Shown here: in pieces, positions 10,048-21,700 of the stretch
Layout of the letters: each line of letters begins with the position of its first letter
Numbering within the stretch: position 1 is the stretch's first letter
Assembly: GCF_036711975.1 (NCBI RefSeq)
Contig: NC_091967.1
Coordinates: 21,576,001-21,640,000, forward strand
Source: Onthophagus taurus
Lineage: Eukaryota; Arthropoda; Insecta; Coleoptera; Scarabaeidae
DNA length: 64,000 nucleotides
Direction: 5' to 3'
The notes under the pieces: generated by a model
The model's input: the letters and a program-made list of their open reading frames with translations, nothing else
What the model was told of the DNA's origin: nothing
Database searches by the model: none
Position numbers and translations under genes: made by a program

Positions 10048-13000
10048 TTAGTTTACTTCACTAATAAAATCAACTTCATTAACCTCATCTTTTCGCCTGG
10101 ATTTAGTACTGTATTGTTCTTTAAGTTTTTCATAATGTCTACGATCCTAAAAGATGATAAGATTAATTACAATAATAACTTTTTTTCACTCCTTCATACC
10201 CTTTCATTTACTGACGGTCTAATTTTAGCCGCAGCTCGTTTAAAATGTTTCAAAGAAACTTTAGCATTTCCGTCTCCATCAGTTTTACCTCCAATCATTA
10301 TATCTTTCAAAGCTTCAATACTAGCTTCATGAACCAAAGCTGCTAAATCAGCGCCAGTGTAACCTTCCAAAACGTTTGAACAGCCAATTACGTTCAAATC
10401 TACATCAGAATCTAATAACGGTTGCGATCCTCCTTTTGTGATAGTTTTTAAAATATCAAAACGATCTGCTGCGGTCGGTAAACCAACGTATAAGATTTTA
10501 TCTAAACGTCCCGGTCTTAAAACCGCAGGGTCTATAATTTCGGGACGATTACTAGCTGCTAAAATGTAGACTCCTTGACGATCTTCTACACCGTCCATTT
10601 CAGTTAACATTTGGTTGACAACGCGAGTTCCAGCGCCATTCTAAAAAAAATTATGTTGTAAAATTGATTATTAATGCGAAATTATTGTTTACTTCTCCTG
10701 AATCAGATCTTTTTGGGCAAAGAGCGTCTAATTCGTCAAAAAAAATTACACAAGGAGCGGAATTTCGTGCTCTTGCAAAACATTGGCGCACTGCTCTTTC
10801 ACTTTCACCAACATACTAAAATAATTAAAAAAATTTAAATCTGTGTTTAGCTTTATTAATTTTAATTACCATATTAAGTAATTCTGGACCTTTAACAGAT
10901 ATAAAATTAATTCCTGCTTCATTAGCAATAGCTTTAGCAAGAAGTGTTTTACCACAACCAGGAGGGCCACACAATAACACTCCAGTTGATGCTGTTATTC
11001 CCAACGCTTTACACTCTTTTGTGTATCTAATAGAAGCTAAAATAGTTAACTGCAGCTCTTGTCTTACATCAGATAAAGATCCAACATTATCCCAAGTTAC
11101 ATCAGGAACTGTAGCAAAACCTTCCCTCTTTGAAGAAGGTTGAACCAACTTAACAGCTTTAAGAAAATCATCCATTGTAACACTCAAATCACTAAACTGA
11201 GTCAAATTTTCATTCTCAACAAAATTTTTGGTCCATAACGATCGTAATTCAGTCAAAACATCTTTATTCTGATTCTTGTCATCATTTACATCTATTTCTT
11301 GAAGATCATTTTTTGCTACTCTTTTCACAGCTATTAAAGTAGCACGTTTTTTTAAAGCAACTAAATCAGCACCAACATATCCTGGTGTTAATTTCGATAT
11401 TAATTCATAATTGAAATCTGGGGACAATTTTAATTTTGATGTGAGGGTTTTTAAGATTTTTAATCGCGCGTCGAAATCAGGAACACCTAAACATAGTTCT
11501 GTATCGAAACGACCTTCCCTTCTCAAAGCTGGATCGAGAGAATCCGGACGATTTGTTGCTCCAATTACCAATACTTGATCGGCTGATTTATTTTTATTTA
11601 AATCTAGAAGTAATTAAAAGAATTAAAAAATTGCTTTAAAATATATTTGATGTAATTAGTACCATCAAAACAAGTTAATAATTGAGCCACAATTCTTTTT
11701 TCCATATCTTTTTGACTGTTTTGGCGACTTTGAGTGATAGCGTCGATTTGATCAATGAATAATATGCATGGTGAAGAAGCTGCTGCTTTAATAAAAAGAT
11801 CCCGAATTCGTTCCTCACTTTCCCCGGATACTCCAGCTACTAATTCTGGAGCTGATACTTTTAATAGTGGTACTTTTAATTCCTACAAATTTATTGAATA
11901 AATAACAATTTTATTTTTATTTATAATAATAATAATCAAAGGAATTGACTTAAATAGGGAAATACGAGATTTTTTCTCAAGTCTGCAAAAAATCTTCGAT
12001 AACTCCAAAGAACAAGGAGAGGAAGTAATTATAATTGAACACAAGGAGGGCAGTAGTATAGGAGAATATGGGGTTCACGGAGAGGCAGTGATGAATAGAA
12101 ATGGGAAAAGAATGTTGGAATTTTGCCAAATAAACGACTTATTGATTGGAAACGTTTGTGGCTAAGAGTATTATTGATTACATCACATACACTCAGAATC
12201 TCCAAAACAGAGTGAAGGAGGTAAAGACTGAAGCAGAAGCAGAAATGGGAACCAACCACAGACTAGTCAAAATACCAAGAAAAAACTAACAACGAATTTC
12301 AAAACCTAGAACACACAGAATTTAACAATGGAGGTAAGGTGGAGAATTTTTAAAGAGATAATGCGAAGTAAAGCTATGAAGGTGTGTGGAATGAAAAAAT
12401 ATAATTATCAGACAAAGAGAACACACTGATGGAATGAAGAGGTCCGGCAGGCAATCAAGAAGAAGAAAGAGTCATGGAAGAAATACATAAGAACAAATTC
12501 GGAAGAGGATAGAGCAAACTATAGAACGAACAGAGATGTGGCTAAGAATATGGCAAGGAAGGCGAAAAAGAAAAGTTTTCCCAACTTTTCTTTTTCGCCG
12601 AGTTCGAAACAAACTTAAGTGAAGTATACGGATCGAATAGCAGGAAACAACAAAGGGAGATCAAAGGAAACAAATAAAAGTCGTCAAAGATAAAAACAAA
12701 GAGATAAAGACAACTACAAAGAAAATTCTGGACATATGGGCGGATTTTTGTACAGAACACAAACAATGGAACAGAGAAGAGAAGATGAGATAAGGAAAGA
12801 CGCTACAGACATAGCAACAGAGATAACAATGCAAGAAAGATATTATTACATTTTTCGAGAATCAGTTTTGAGATGCAAATTGATACCAAATATTTCCAGG
12901 CTTTGCGAAACAAGGTGTATTCCTATTATAATGGAGGCTTTAGCAAACCTTGTCACGGGAAGGAAACAGTGTGACTAGAAAAAGCTATCAGTTCCATACA

Positions 13001-15251
13001 GCAGCTTCTAGAGATTGGTTTATTACCAGCTTTATTTTGATGGCCAAATACTCGGCTATGATGGAACCTGTGGTAAACGTGCTCCAATCCGTAGCTTTGG
13101 ATGCAGTTAAGACATTAGTCGCATTTTGCAACTGATAAAAAAAACACCGTAACGGTCCAGAAAACGTCATAGATGAAATTATTTGGGACGCTACTATCGT
13201 TGCAGAAAAAATTGGACTGGCAGAAGATATGAAGTCAGTGCCACGCATTGTTGGAAGACAACAACATCGGAACAACCACCCCGCAGCAACCCCCTCAGAA
13301 TTCTGGCGGAGTTCTTTAATAATACCATACTTAGACTTGATTATTAATTCTCTTGAAGTTCGCTTTTCTGAAGAAAACACCCCGACATTTTCCTTATCTA
13401 AATTACACCCAGCTCAAATGTTAAACATGTCCCTAGAAGACCTCGTAGAAGCTGGTGAAAGCTTTTCCCAATTTTACAATTTATCAAATATCAATAACGA
13501 AATCGAAGTATGGCAAAAACTATGGCAAGATAAACCTGACTTCATATGCTCAACTAAGTGTTGAGAAAAGCCCTTACAGTTTACTTTACCCTGCATGACA
13601 TGTACTGTTGAACGGTCTTTTAGTAGCTTGAGGGCTTAGAAGCACTATGGCAGAATGTCGTCTCAATGGTCTTGCCATGATGAGTGTGCATAGGAAGCAG
13701 ATTTTTGAGAAATTTGAGGGTTTTATTGATAATGTGGTTGACCAATTCGGTAAGAACCCACGAAAATTATGTTTTAAATAATTTGGTCTGTTTGTTTTTT
13801 TTAAATAAGTATAACCTTTAATAAAAAAATGTTTGTTATACACTAACAAACATTTTTATCTATATACTTACTTCATACTGTCTCAGCCCCATTCCCATTT
13901 TTTTTGTCCTACCCCAAAGAAATACTTATTAAGGAACATGATAGAAGAAGTATCATCATGTGAGTACTTGGGCAGTATATCACAAGAAGGAAGGATAGAT
14001 TTAGACATAAATGCAAGAATAAGGAAAACAAACAACGTATATCATACTCTAAACAGAACAATTTTTGGGAAGAAGGAGATAGATAAAAAGATAAAATTGA
14101 AAGAGTACAACTTGGTGGCAGTCCAAAAGAAACAAGAAGGAAAGATCACAGCAATGGAAATGAAATTTTTACAGAAAAATAGTGGGGAAGACAAAGTGGG
14201 ATAGGATAAGGAATGAGGAAATAAAACTGGGACTAGATCAAGAGGAGATAATCAGCAAAGCAGAGAGAAAGCAACTAAACTGGTCTGCCCACATAATTAG
14301 AATGGAACATAACACAATAGTAAAAAAGGTATTTGAAGCAAAGAATAAGGATAAGGAAAAGAAGGGAAGACCTAGAAAGAATAGCAAAAGTTGGAAAGAA
14401 GAGAGGGAAGACTCTAGCAAATATAAAGGAATTAGCCAGAAACCAGAAGGAGTGACGCCATCAGGCATAAAGATCAGGAGAAGAAGAAGATTTGTAATAA
14501 TTTTACCCCAGCTATTGCACTAGCAAGTAAGGTTTTCCCACATCCCACTGGTCCATGTAATAAAATCCCTCTAGGTGGTAATTCGCCAATTCGCCTGTAG
14601 ATTTCTGGTCGTTTCATGTGCACCAATAACATATAAAGCTCCTCAATGATTTTTTCCATTCCAGCGACATCATCAAAACTAACAGCAGTTTCTTCTATTT
14701 TAATAATATCTTTCTTCTTCATAACAGCCCCTTCAATAGCTTTATCACCATTAATTTTTCTTTTATGGCCTCGTTTACTTAATCTGTTTGATGGTGTGAA
14801 CTGATTTGATTTATTTCTTTTATCATCATCAGATTTTTCACTCAAAATCTCAATTAAATCATTTGATTTTTGCAATTTTAAAGCATTATTTTTGTACATT
14901 TCGGTTAAATCACTTGATTGATTAGCTTCAGCTAATATTTCTTCTGTATCGCTTGCATCACTACATGATATCACTGCATCTTTATCAACACCATGATTTT
15001 CTAAAACTATACTGTAAGCTTTATCTACTGATTTACGAAAAGCATTCCGATTACGTCTTGAATAGTCTCTGTAATTTTTTTGTAGATCATCTGCTATTGT
15101 AGTGATTGAAATGTATTCTTTATCAAGGTTAGTTTCTAAATACTATGATAAAAAGGATTTGTTATTGATGTGATATGGAGATTTTATGATATTTTACCTT
15201 TTCGATGCGAGGAATTAACGCTTTATCACCAATGTAAGGTGATTTACTCAT
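10048..15251 (-). CDS. NVL: NVL, nuclear VCP-like AAA ATPase
   Basis: Seven minus-strand exons join in frame with GT-AG sites: 15251-15198, 15142-14507, 11882-11663, 11603-10870, 10815-10693, 10640-10200 and 10146-10048 (768 aa; human NVL is about 856). Known role of the family: a hexameric ATPase of the nucleolus that remodels pre-60S ribosomal particles (yeast Rix7). The first AAA domain has Walker A GPVGCGKT at residues 215-222 and the conserved [17 protein letters not shown] block. The second has Walker A GPPGCGKT at 516-523, Walker [12 protein letters not shown] with D575/E576, and [17 protein letters not shown]. The N-terminal part has the [22 protein letters not shown] helix region and a Lys/Arg-rich linker. 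Odd: the first-domain Walker B reads [11 protein letters not shown], Gln at residue 275 instead of Glu. The large intron 11883-14506 is filled with transposon remains. The short tail exon ([15 protein letters not shown]) matches the family C-terminus. Confidence 0.95.
11935..14495 (+). mobile_element. RTE-type LINE split by a hAT insertion, inside the NVL intron
   Basis: The 5' part (about 11935-12835) encodes an endonuclease tail with [20 protein letters not shown] and [10 protein letters not shown], then a linker such as [19 protein letters not shown]. The 3' part (about 13935-14495) encodes the reverse-transcriptase C-terminus: [45 protein letters not shown] and [15 protein letters not shown]. 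These match the abundant insect endonuclease-reverse transcriptase family. The catalytic palm is absent. Its GAA-rich 3' tail ends within about 15 bp of the splice donor of NVL exon 2, in antisense to the gene. Confidence 0.7.
12836..13785 (+). pseudogene. hAT transposase remnant (52-kDa-repressor-like)
   Basis: Frames carry RLCETRC near 12900, where the family has the RWxxR-like block, then [18 protein letters not shown] (13407-13460), and the C-terminal dimerisation signature [12 protein letters not shown] at about 13603 followed in another frame by [19 protein letters not shown]. This is the layout of the hAT family known from annotated 52-kDa-repressor-like proteins. Stops and frameshifts make it a pseudogene. 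It separates the two halves of the RTE-type LINE, so it probably inserted into that LINE. Confidence 0.65.
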
Positions 15252-15701
15252 ATTTGAAATTGCTAGTGATTAAACTTAACCTCAAAATATAAACACGTGG
15301 AAACTGGCACTATTTTTGTGTAAATTTAACGATTTTCACCTCTTAAATAATTAAACTAAGATAATTTTTAGTTAAATTAATCTAAAGTAGGTAATATTAA
15401 CACAATATAAATAAAAATGAATCAATTTTAATAAATTTTTTGACAAGTAAACATAACCTATAAAATTAAAACGTCAATACCAATAACGTTTACAAAAATA
15501 ATTTTAATTTACGTGATTACAAAAAATGCCTGTCTCACCGCCGATTAATTAATTGAAACTAGGTAATCTTAATACAATATAAATAAAAATAAATCAATTT
15601 TAATAAATTTTTTGACAAGTAAACATAACCTAGGTATAAAATTAAAACGTCAAAACCAATAACGTTTACAGAAATAATTTTAATTTACGTGATTACAAAA
15701 A
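15252..15701. promoter_or_regulatory. Divergent NVL/COG6 promoter with a 176-bp tandem duplication
   Basis: The start codons of NVL (minus) and COG6 (plus) are 450 bp apart, so both promoters must lie here or overlap the genes. Within it, about 15385-15540 and 15555-15715 are near-identical direct copies with a period of 176 bp: both contain TTTTTTGACAAGTAAACATA, AAAACGTCAA, CCAATAACGTTTACA and TTTACGTGATTACAAAAAATG. The duplication therefore includes the COG6 start codon and its first codons (ATGCCTGT). Confidence 0.8.
15526..15552 (+). other. Decoy start / short upstream ORF from the duplicated COG6 start
   Basis: The upstream copy of the COG6 start keeps ATGCCTGT but diverges after a few codons and stops after eight residues (MPVSPPIN). 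If transcription begins upstream of it, this is an upstream ORF in the COG6 leader; if it begins between the copies, it is inert. Confidence 0.7.
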
Positions 15702-18700
15702 ATGCCTGTTCCACCACCCGAAGTAGAACACGTTCTATCAAAACGACTCAAAAAAATCTTAGAAACCCGTTTAGAAAATGACCAAGACACGTTGGATGCT
15801 CTAAAACAGCTCTCAACGTTTTATCATGAGAACAGCTTGCAAGCTCGAAGAAATCTTCGTAGCCAAATTGAAAAGCAAAGTTTAGAGATTAATGAGAACT
15901 TCTTGGCTGCTTTTCGAGAGGTGAAAGAATCGTTTGATGAAGTTTACAATAATGTGGCTGATATGAGTAAGTCTTTACAAGATATGAGTATTCGATTACA
16001 AAATGCAAAATCACAAACGAAGCATTTGTTAGAACAAACAAGTGGGTTACAAATCGATAAGTAAGGTTAATCAATCTTAAAAAGAATTGTTTAATAATGA
16101 TTCATTTTTGATAGGGAAAAGAATGAAATGCAAACTAAGGTGATCTATGCTTTTCTTGAAAAGTTTCAATTAAATCAAGATGAAATTACCGCTTTACATG
16201 GCAATAAGCATCGTAAAGATTTACCAATAACGTTGGATATTTTTGCTGCTTTGGATAAAGTACAAAAAATACATAACGATTGTCGAATTTTAATGCAATC
16301 TGGACATCAAACTTTAGCACTTGATGTAATGGAACAAATGACTTTACACCAGGTAATAAAAAACAATAATTGTGTTAAATATTTACATTAAAACTTAATT
16401 AATAAATTTTAAAAAGGAAGGGGCTTTAGAGCGGCTTTATCGATGGACACAAAATCATTGCAGAAATGTTGATCACCCTGATTTAAAAGAGATAATTATC
16501 AAAGCTATGGCACGCCTCCAAGAACGTCCAGTTCTTTTTAAGTAAATAGGCTCATAAAGTATCAATAAAAAACTGTTAATTTAAAATTTTAGATATGTTA
16601 TTGATGAATATTGCATTTCACGTCGCGCCGCGCTTGTTGGTGACTTTATAGATGCATTAACTCGAGGTGGCCCATCTGGAAATCCTTCTCCAATAGAAAT
16701 GCGAGCTCATGATCCCCAAATTTACGTTACAGACATGTTAGCATGGCTAAACAAAGCAATTCCACTTGAAAAACAACGTTTATTACTTCTTGTTTCGTTA
16801 TGCGACAAAAACGATTTAAATCAACAGATTGAGAATGCTTTATGCAGTATTTCTGAGGGTGTTTGTCACCCATTAAAAATTCGAGTGGAAAAAATCATTT
16901 CGTTTCCAAATGATTGTAACGCGCTTTACTCTGTAACGAATTTAATTCGATATTATAGAAAAACTATTGCTAAAACTACAAATGGTGGTCCATTAAATTC
17001 TACGCTTCAAGAATTACAAGAAAATGTTGAACATGCGTTTATTAAAACTTTAGAAGGGCAAGTTTCAAATATGTTAGTTCGAGTTGAAGCTCCACCAAAA
17101 GATTTAACCCCAACTTCTTCTATAAATAATTTATTGTCTTTATTAAGAGATATGTTATCTACTGCGAGTATGAGTGAAGGAAGAGAACAAGATATGGTTA
17201 AAGTAATACTTAAAAATGAGTTGATTTAAGATTTTTATTTTTTAAAATATTTTTTTAGATAGCTTATTGCGTTGTTGAGCCGATTTTAAGAGCTGTAAAT
17301 GAACAAGCTTCAAGATTACCAACAACTGACATGGCTGTTTATATGTTAAATTGTATGTACTCAATGTATACATGTCTTTCATTGTATCAATACATGGATG
17401 ATCGTTTGGAGAGGATACAAGCGCAATCTGATGCTCAAATTGATACCTTAACGTCGGAACAGGCGAGTTCTTTGGTGGCCAATTTAAATTTGGGTCCAAT
17501 TTATACTATTTTACAAGATACTTCTCATGGACCTTTATCTACAATACCTGGGATGGAACCTAGTAATTTAAAAAATTTTTTGGTAAGTATAAAAATTAGG
17601 TAGAAAGGAATAATGGTTATTGCAAAGGAAATTAAAACAACGTTTTTTTTTAAGCAAGCTTTCAAAAATAACTTTACTTCTTTGTGTTACATTTTGTAAG
17701 GATGTGGAGGAATTATGATTATGTTTCAATTGTAATTTGTTGATAAGTGAATTGATTTGTGTGTGACAAAAACCATTGTTAAGAGCTATTGTTCTGATAA
17801 TCTGAAATTCATTATTTTTATTTTCATCTGATAAAGGTGTGTTATGATCTATGGATGTAAGCTCTAAGAGCAGGTATTTTGTGTAAAGAATGATGGAAGG
17901 ATGTTTGTGGAATTATAGCATCAGTCTGGAAATATCACCAATTATTAATTAAAGTATCTTCTTTTTAATGCAACAGCCGTTTTGAAAAATCGCGTTTAGA
18001 TTTTGAGAAAAAAATTTTTGAAAGATCGACAATTTTTTCGAATTTTGCAGTTTTCGCCGATTATGTTTTAAAAATTCGTATAAAATCCATTTCTTGGAAT
18101 ATGAGTATGAAAATTTCCCAAAATGTTGATAAAAGTGTCCTCTTTCCAATGAACCAACCCGTTTTGAAAAATTACTTGCAGTTTTTGAGAAAACAATATT
18201 TGAAGTTTTGATAAAATTTTCGATGTTGCAAATTTTCATCGATAACTTTCAAAATTCGTTATAAAATTAATTTCTTGAAGGATCCTTGTGGAAATATCAC
18301 CAATTATTAATTAAAGTATCTTCTTTTTAATGCAAAAAGCCGTTTTGAAAAATCACTTTTAGTTCTTGAGAAATAAATTTTTGAAATGATCGACAATTTT
18401 TTCAAATTTTTCAATTCTCGCCGATTATGTTTTAAAAATTCGCATAAAATCAAGTTCTTGGAATGTGAGTATGAAAATTTCCCAAAGTGTTGATAAAAGT
18501 GTCCTCTTTCCAATGAACCAACCCATTTTGAAAAGTTACTTGCAGTTTTTGAGAAAACAATATTTGAAGTTTTGATAAAATTTTCGATTTTGCAAATTTT
18601 CATCGATAACTTTCAAAATTCGCTATAAAATTTATTTCTTAAAGGATCACTAGAGTCTCTGAAGATGGCTATTAGCCGAAACTAATAAGACTCATATTTA

Positions 18701-21700
18701 GTATTTAATTAAAGACCAGTTTAAAAGTACAACAAACATGTTATATTATTTATCGTAAATATAAACACAATTTAGACTTAAAATTACAAAAATAAAACCA
18801 TTAGTAACCACTTACAAAATGGAAGCTTTTTAAAGCCAAGGACATAATAAACAATTCTGAATACCAGATTAACAATTTCAAAATTGTTATAAAAAATAGT
18901 TCAAACGGCTTTTTCGAGATAAAATTAGTAAAGTCGTTTTCGATACAGCATCACATTATTCAAAGAAATTTAGATAATTTTAGACACATTTTGACAATTT
19001 CAGATATTTTTGTGCAAGTTTAGCCGAGATTAAATAATTTTAAATTCAATTTGATCATTTTAGAAAATTTTATTTTTCAGTTTTGAACAACTTTAAACAA
19101 TTTTAGACAAATTTTGCGCTTTTAAATAATTTTGAAGTATCCATTAATTTCAGTAATATTTTAATCATTTTGAACTCTTTTGTAAAATTACCTGGATCCA
19201 ACTGTCTTTAAAGCATCGGTGTACCAGCTAGGGTCCGCTTTTGAGTTGAGTCTCACCTTTCGTCCATTCTTCCCTGTTTCTAAACATGACCTTATCTCTG
19301 CCCTATCTTATACCCTATAGCAGCGAATCGCAATCATTGTGTCACGAAAAGTCGAAAAATGGGTCGGATAAATATCAATTATCATTATAAGTAGATAATA
19401 GATTTAACTTCTTATGGGTCACATTAAGATTTTATTGACATTTTTGGGTCACTACTTAAAAAAGTTTGTGGAACGCTGCCCTATAGTATCTCCAGCGTAT
19501 TTTATCGTCCGTTTTATGTATGGGTACTAACACTTTCTTTGCAGTGGGTTGGTATTCACTATTCTTTTTGGCAGATAGATTTTAGCATATTTGGCAGATT
19601 AGCTGATAAAAAGCAATACCAAAGTTTTTCTTCCAGTTTTTAGACATTCTGCTGATATATTGCCGTTTCCTGGAGCTTTGTTATTTTTTAGCTTTCAGTC
19701 ATAAGATATTTATCTTCACGCCTTATTTCATCTGCCTGCACATTCAATAGCCCGTAAAATATCTTCTCCAGGTCATTTCAGCTTCAACTGCAATAAGCTT
19801 GCCCTCGACATTCTTTATTGTAACTCCACTTCTGGGTCTACATTACATTACATAGAAATTGAGAATCTTATACGGTTAACGGCAGGGCAGTGGCATAAAA
19901 TATGCTCAACTATCTCTGCTTCCTCCGCACATAGTCGTCATTCAACATCGTCGGCTAAACCCAACAAGTTGAGGTGTGCTTTTAATCGGCAGTACCCAGT
20001 AAAGACACCCATTAGAACTTTTATACTGCTATGGGCAAGTCCTAAAATATTCCCGGGTTTGACAGTGACGATGTTAATAAACACCATAGCCTGTCTAATT
20101 CCAGGAAAACTGGTCCACAGTAGGCGAAGTCTTTTTTCAGCCCACAGTCCAATCCTATATTTGCCCATCGCAAATAATTCACCAACTGCTGGTTCCGGCC
20201 CCACAAACGCTTTAACGCTGCCCTCTCGTGCTAGCTCATCTGTCGCTTCATTGAGAGCAACCCCAGAGTGACCCGGGACCCAGATCAGAGAAACTCTGTT
20301 ATCACAACTTAGTGTTCTCTTACCATCATTAACCAGAGCCGACACCGTTTTCGCGGCTTGCAGCGCCTGGAGAGCGGCTTGACTGTCTGAGACAATTCGT
20401 ACTGTCATGTTTTTCACCCCTCTTTCAAGAAGGATTTTAGCACCCATATATATCATAGCAAATACTTCCGCCTGGAATACAATACAGTACGTACCCAGGC
20501 TGTAAGGTTGCTAATTTTTGTAAGCTGCTCCAACCCCTTCAGGCGTTTTTGATCCATCTGTGAACGAGCAAATATCTGCCTGAACCAGAGAATTTTCATT
20601 TTCGATCCAGGACTGCCGCTCAGGCAGTACAATCTGGTATCAAGCATTAATCACTGATAGTGATCCCGCCAAATATGACGGCATTGATACGTATAATGTC
20701 TTCCGCAACCCATTGGTAGGACATGTCGGAATAGTTTTGAGCATATTGCTTAAATCTGTAAATGGTTGTTCTAGCCACTTTCTCTATATGCAAATGCAGA
20801 GGAGATAGGCCAAGCAGAACCTCCATTGCTAGAGTTGGCGTTATGCTTGTCGCACCAGAGATTGCCAATCCAGCTACTCGTTGAATTCGTGAAAGTTTAC
20901 TGATAATTGAAGTCTGTCGGGCTTTCCTATAACAGGCTGCTGCCTCGTATGTGATCATAGGTCTAACCACAGTCACATAGAGCCAATACAGTCTTTCAGG
21001 GGTAAATTTTTTCCACAAAGACTGCGGCAAGCCCACAAGGATAGTCTAGCTTTGTGCAAAACTGCCTGCCTAGATGAAAGGAATTTCTTCACCTTGAATA
21101 GTTGGGCGGATTAGTCCATCCAACTTTCGTTTCGTGGCGATGGGCACATCAATTGTCTTTTGCGGGTTTATCGAGGTTCTCTCCCTTACACCAAGCGCAA
21201 ATGGTATCTAGGATCACCTGGAGGACTTTAGATATCCTCGACAAACAGGTTCCTTTGACCATAACGACAATGTCATCAGCATAAACTTGTATTTCTACAC
21301 CAACGGCTTCGACTATCGCAATCAGATCGTCAACCAGGAGGGACCAAAGCAGGGGAGATAACACCCGTCCCTGCGGGCAGCCACCTCCCGACCTAAAGCG
21401 TATCGTATCACCGTGGAGTGAAGTAGAAACTATTCTACCATCAAGCATATTGCGAATCCAACCCGCTATAGTTGCTTGCTATAGTTACGTGTCCGTTTTT
21501 TGGATTTATTGATTTTTCTTGCATGATAGCATTCGTTGTCGAGCCTGTCCCCTTAGCTTTAAGACTCTTTCGCATTCGTCGTACAACTATTTTATCTTCT
21601 TCGTATTCTTTGTAGTCATTGCATTTATTGTTTCCAAGATTGCATTGTTCTGATTTGATACTGATCCCAATGTAGAATCCAGAGTTGTGATTTCTTCATA

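Noticed and set aside
17949..18603. Two similar ~97-codon minus-strand ORFs in the COG6 intron
   Set aside because: Their similarity is explained by the 358-bp tandem duplication, and the composition (Phe/Lys/Ile) fits AT-rich non-coding DNA.
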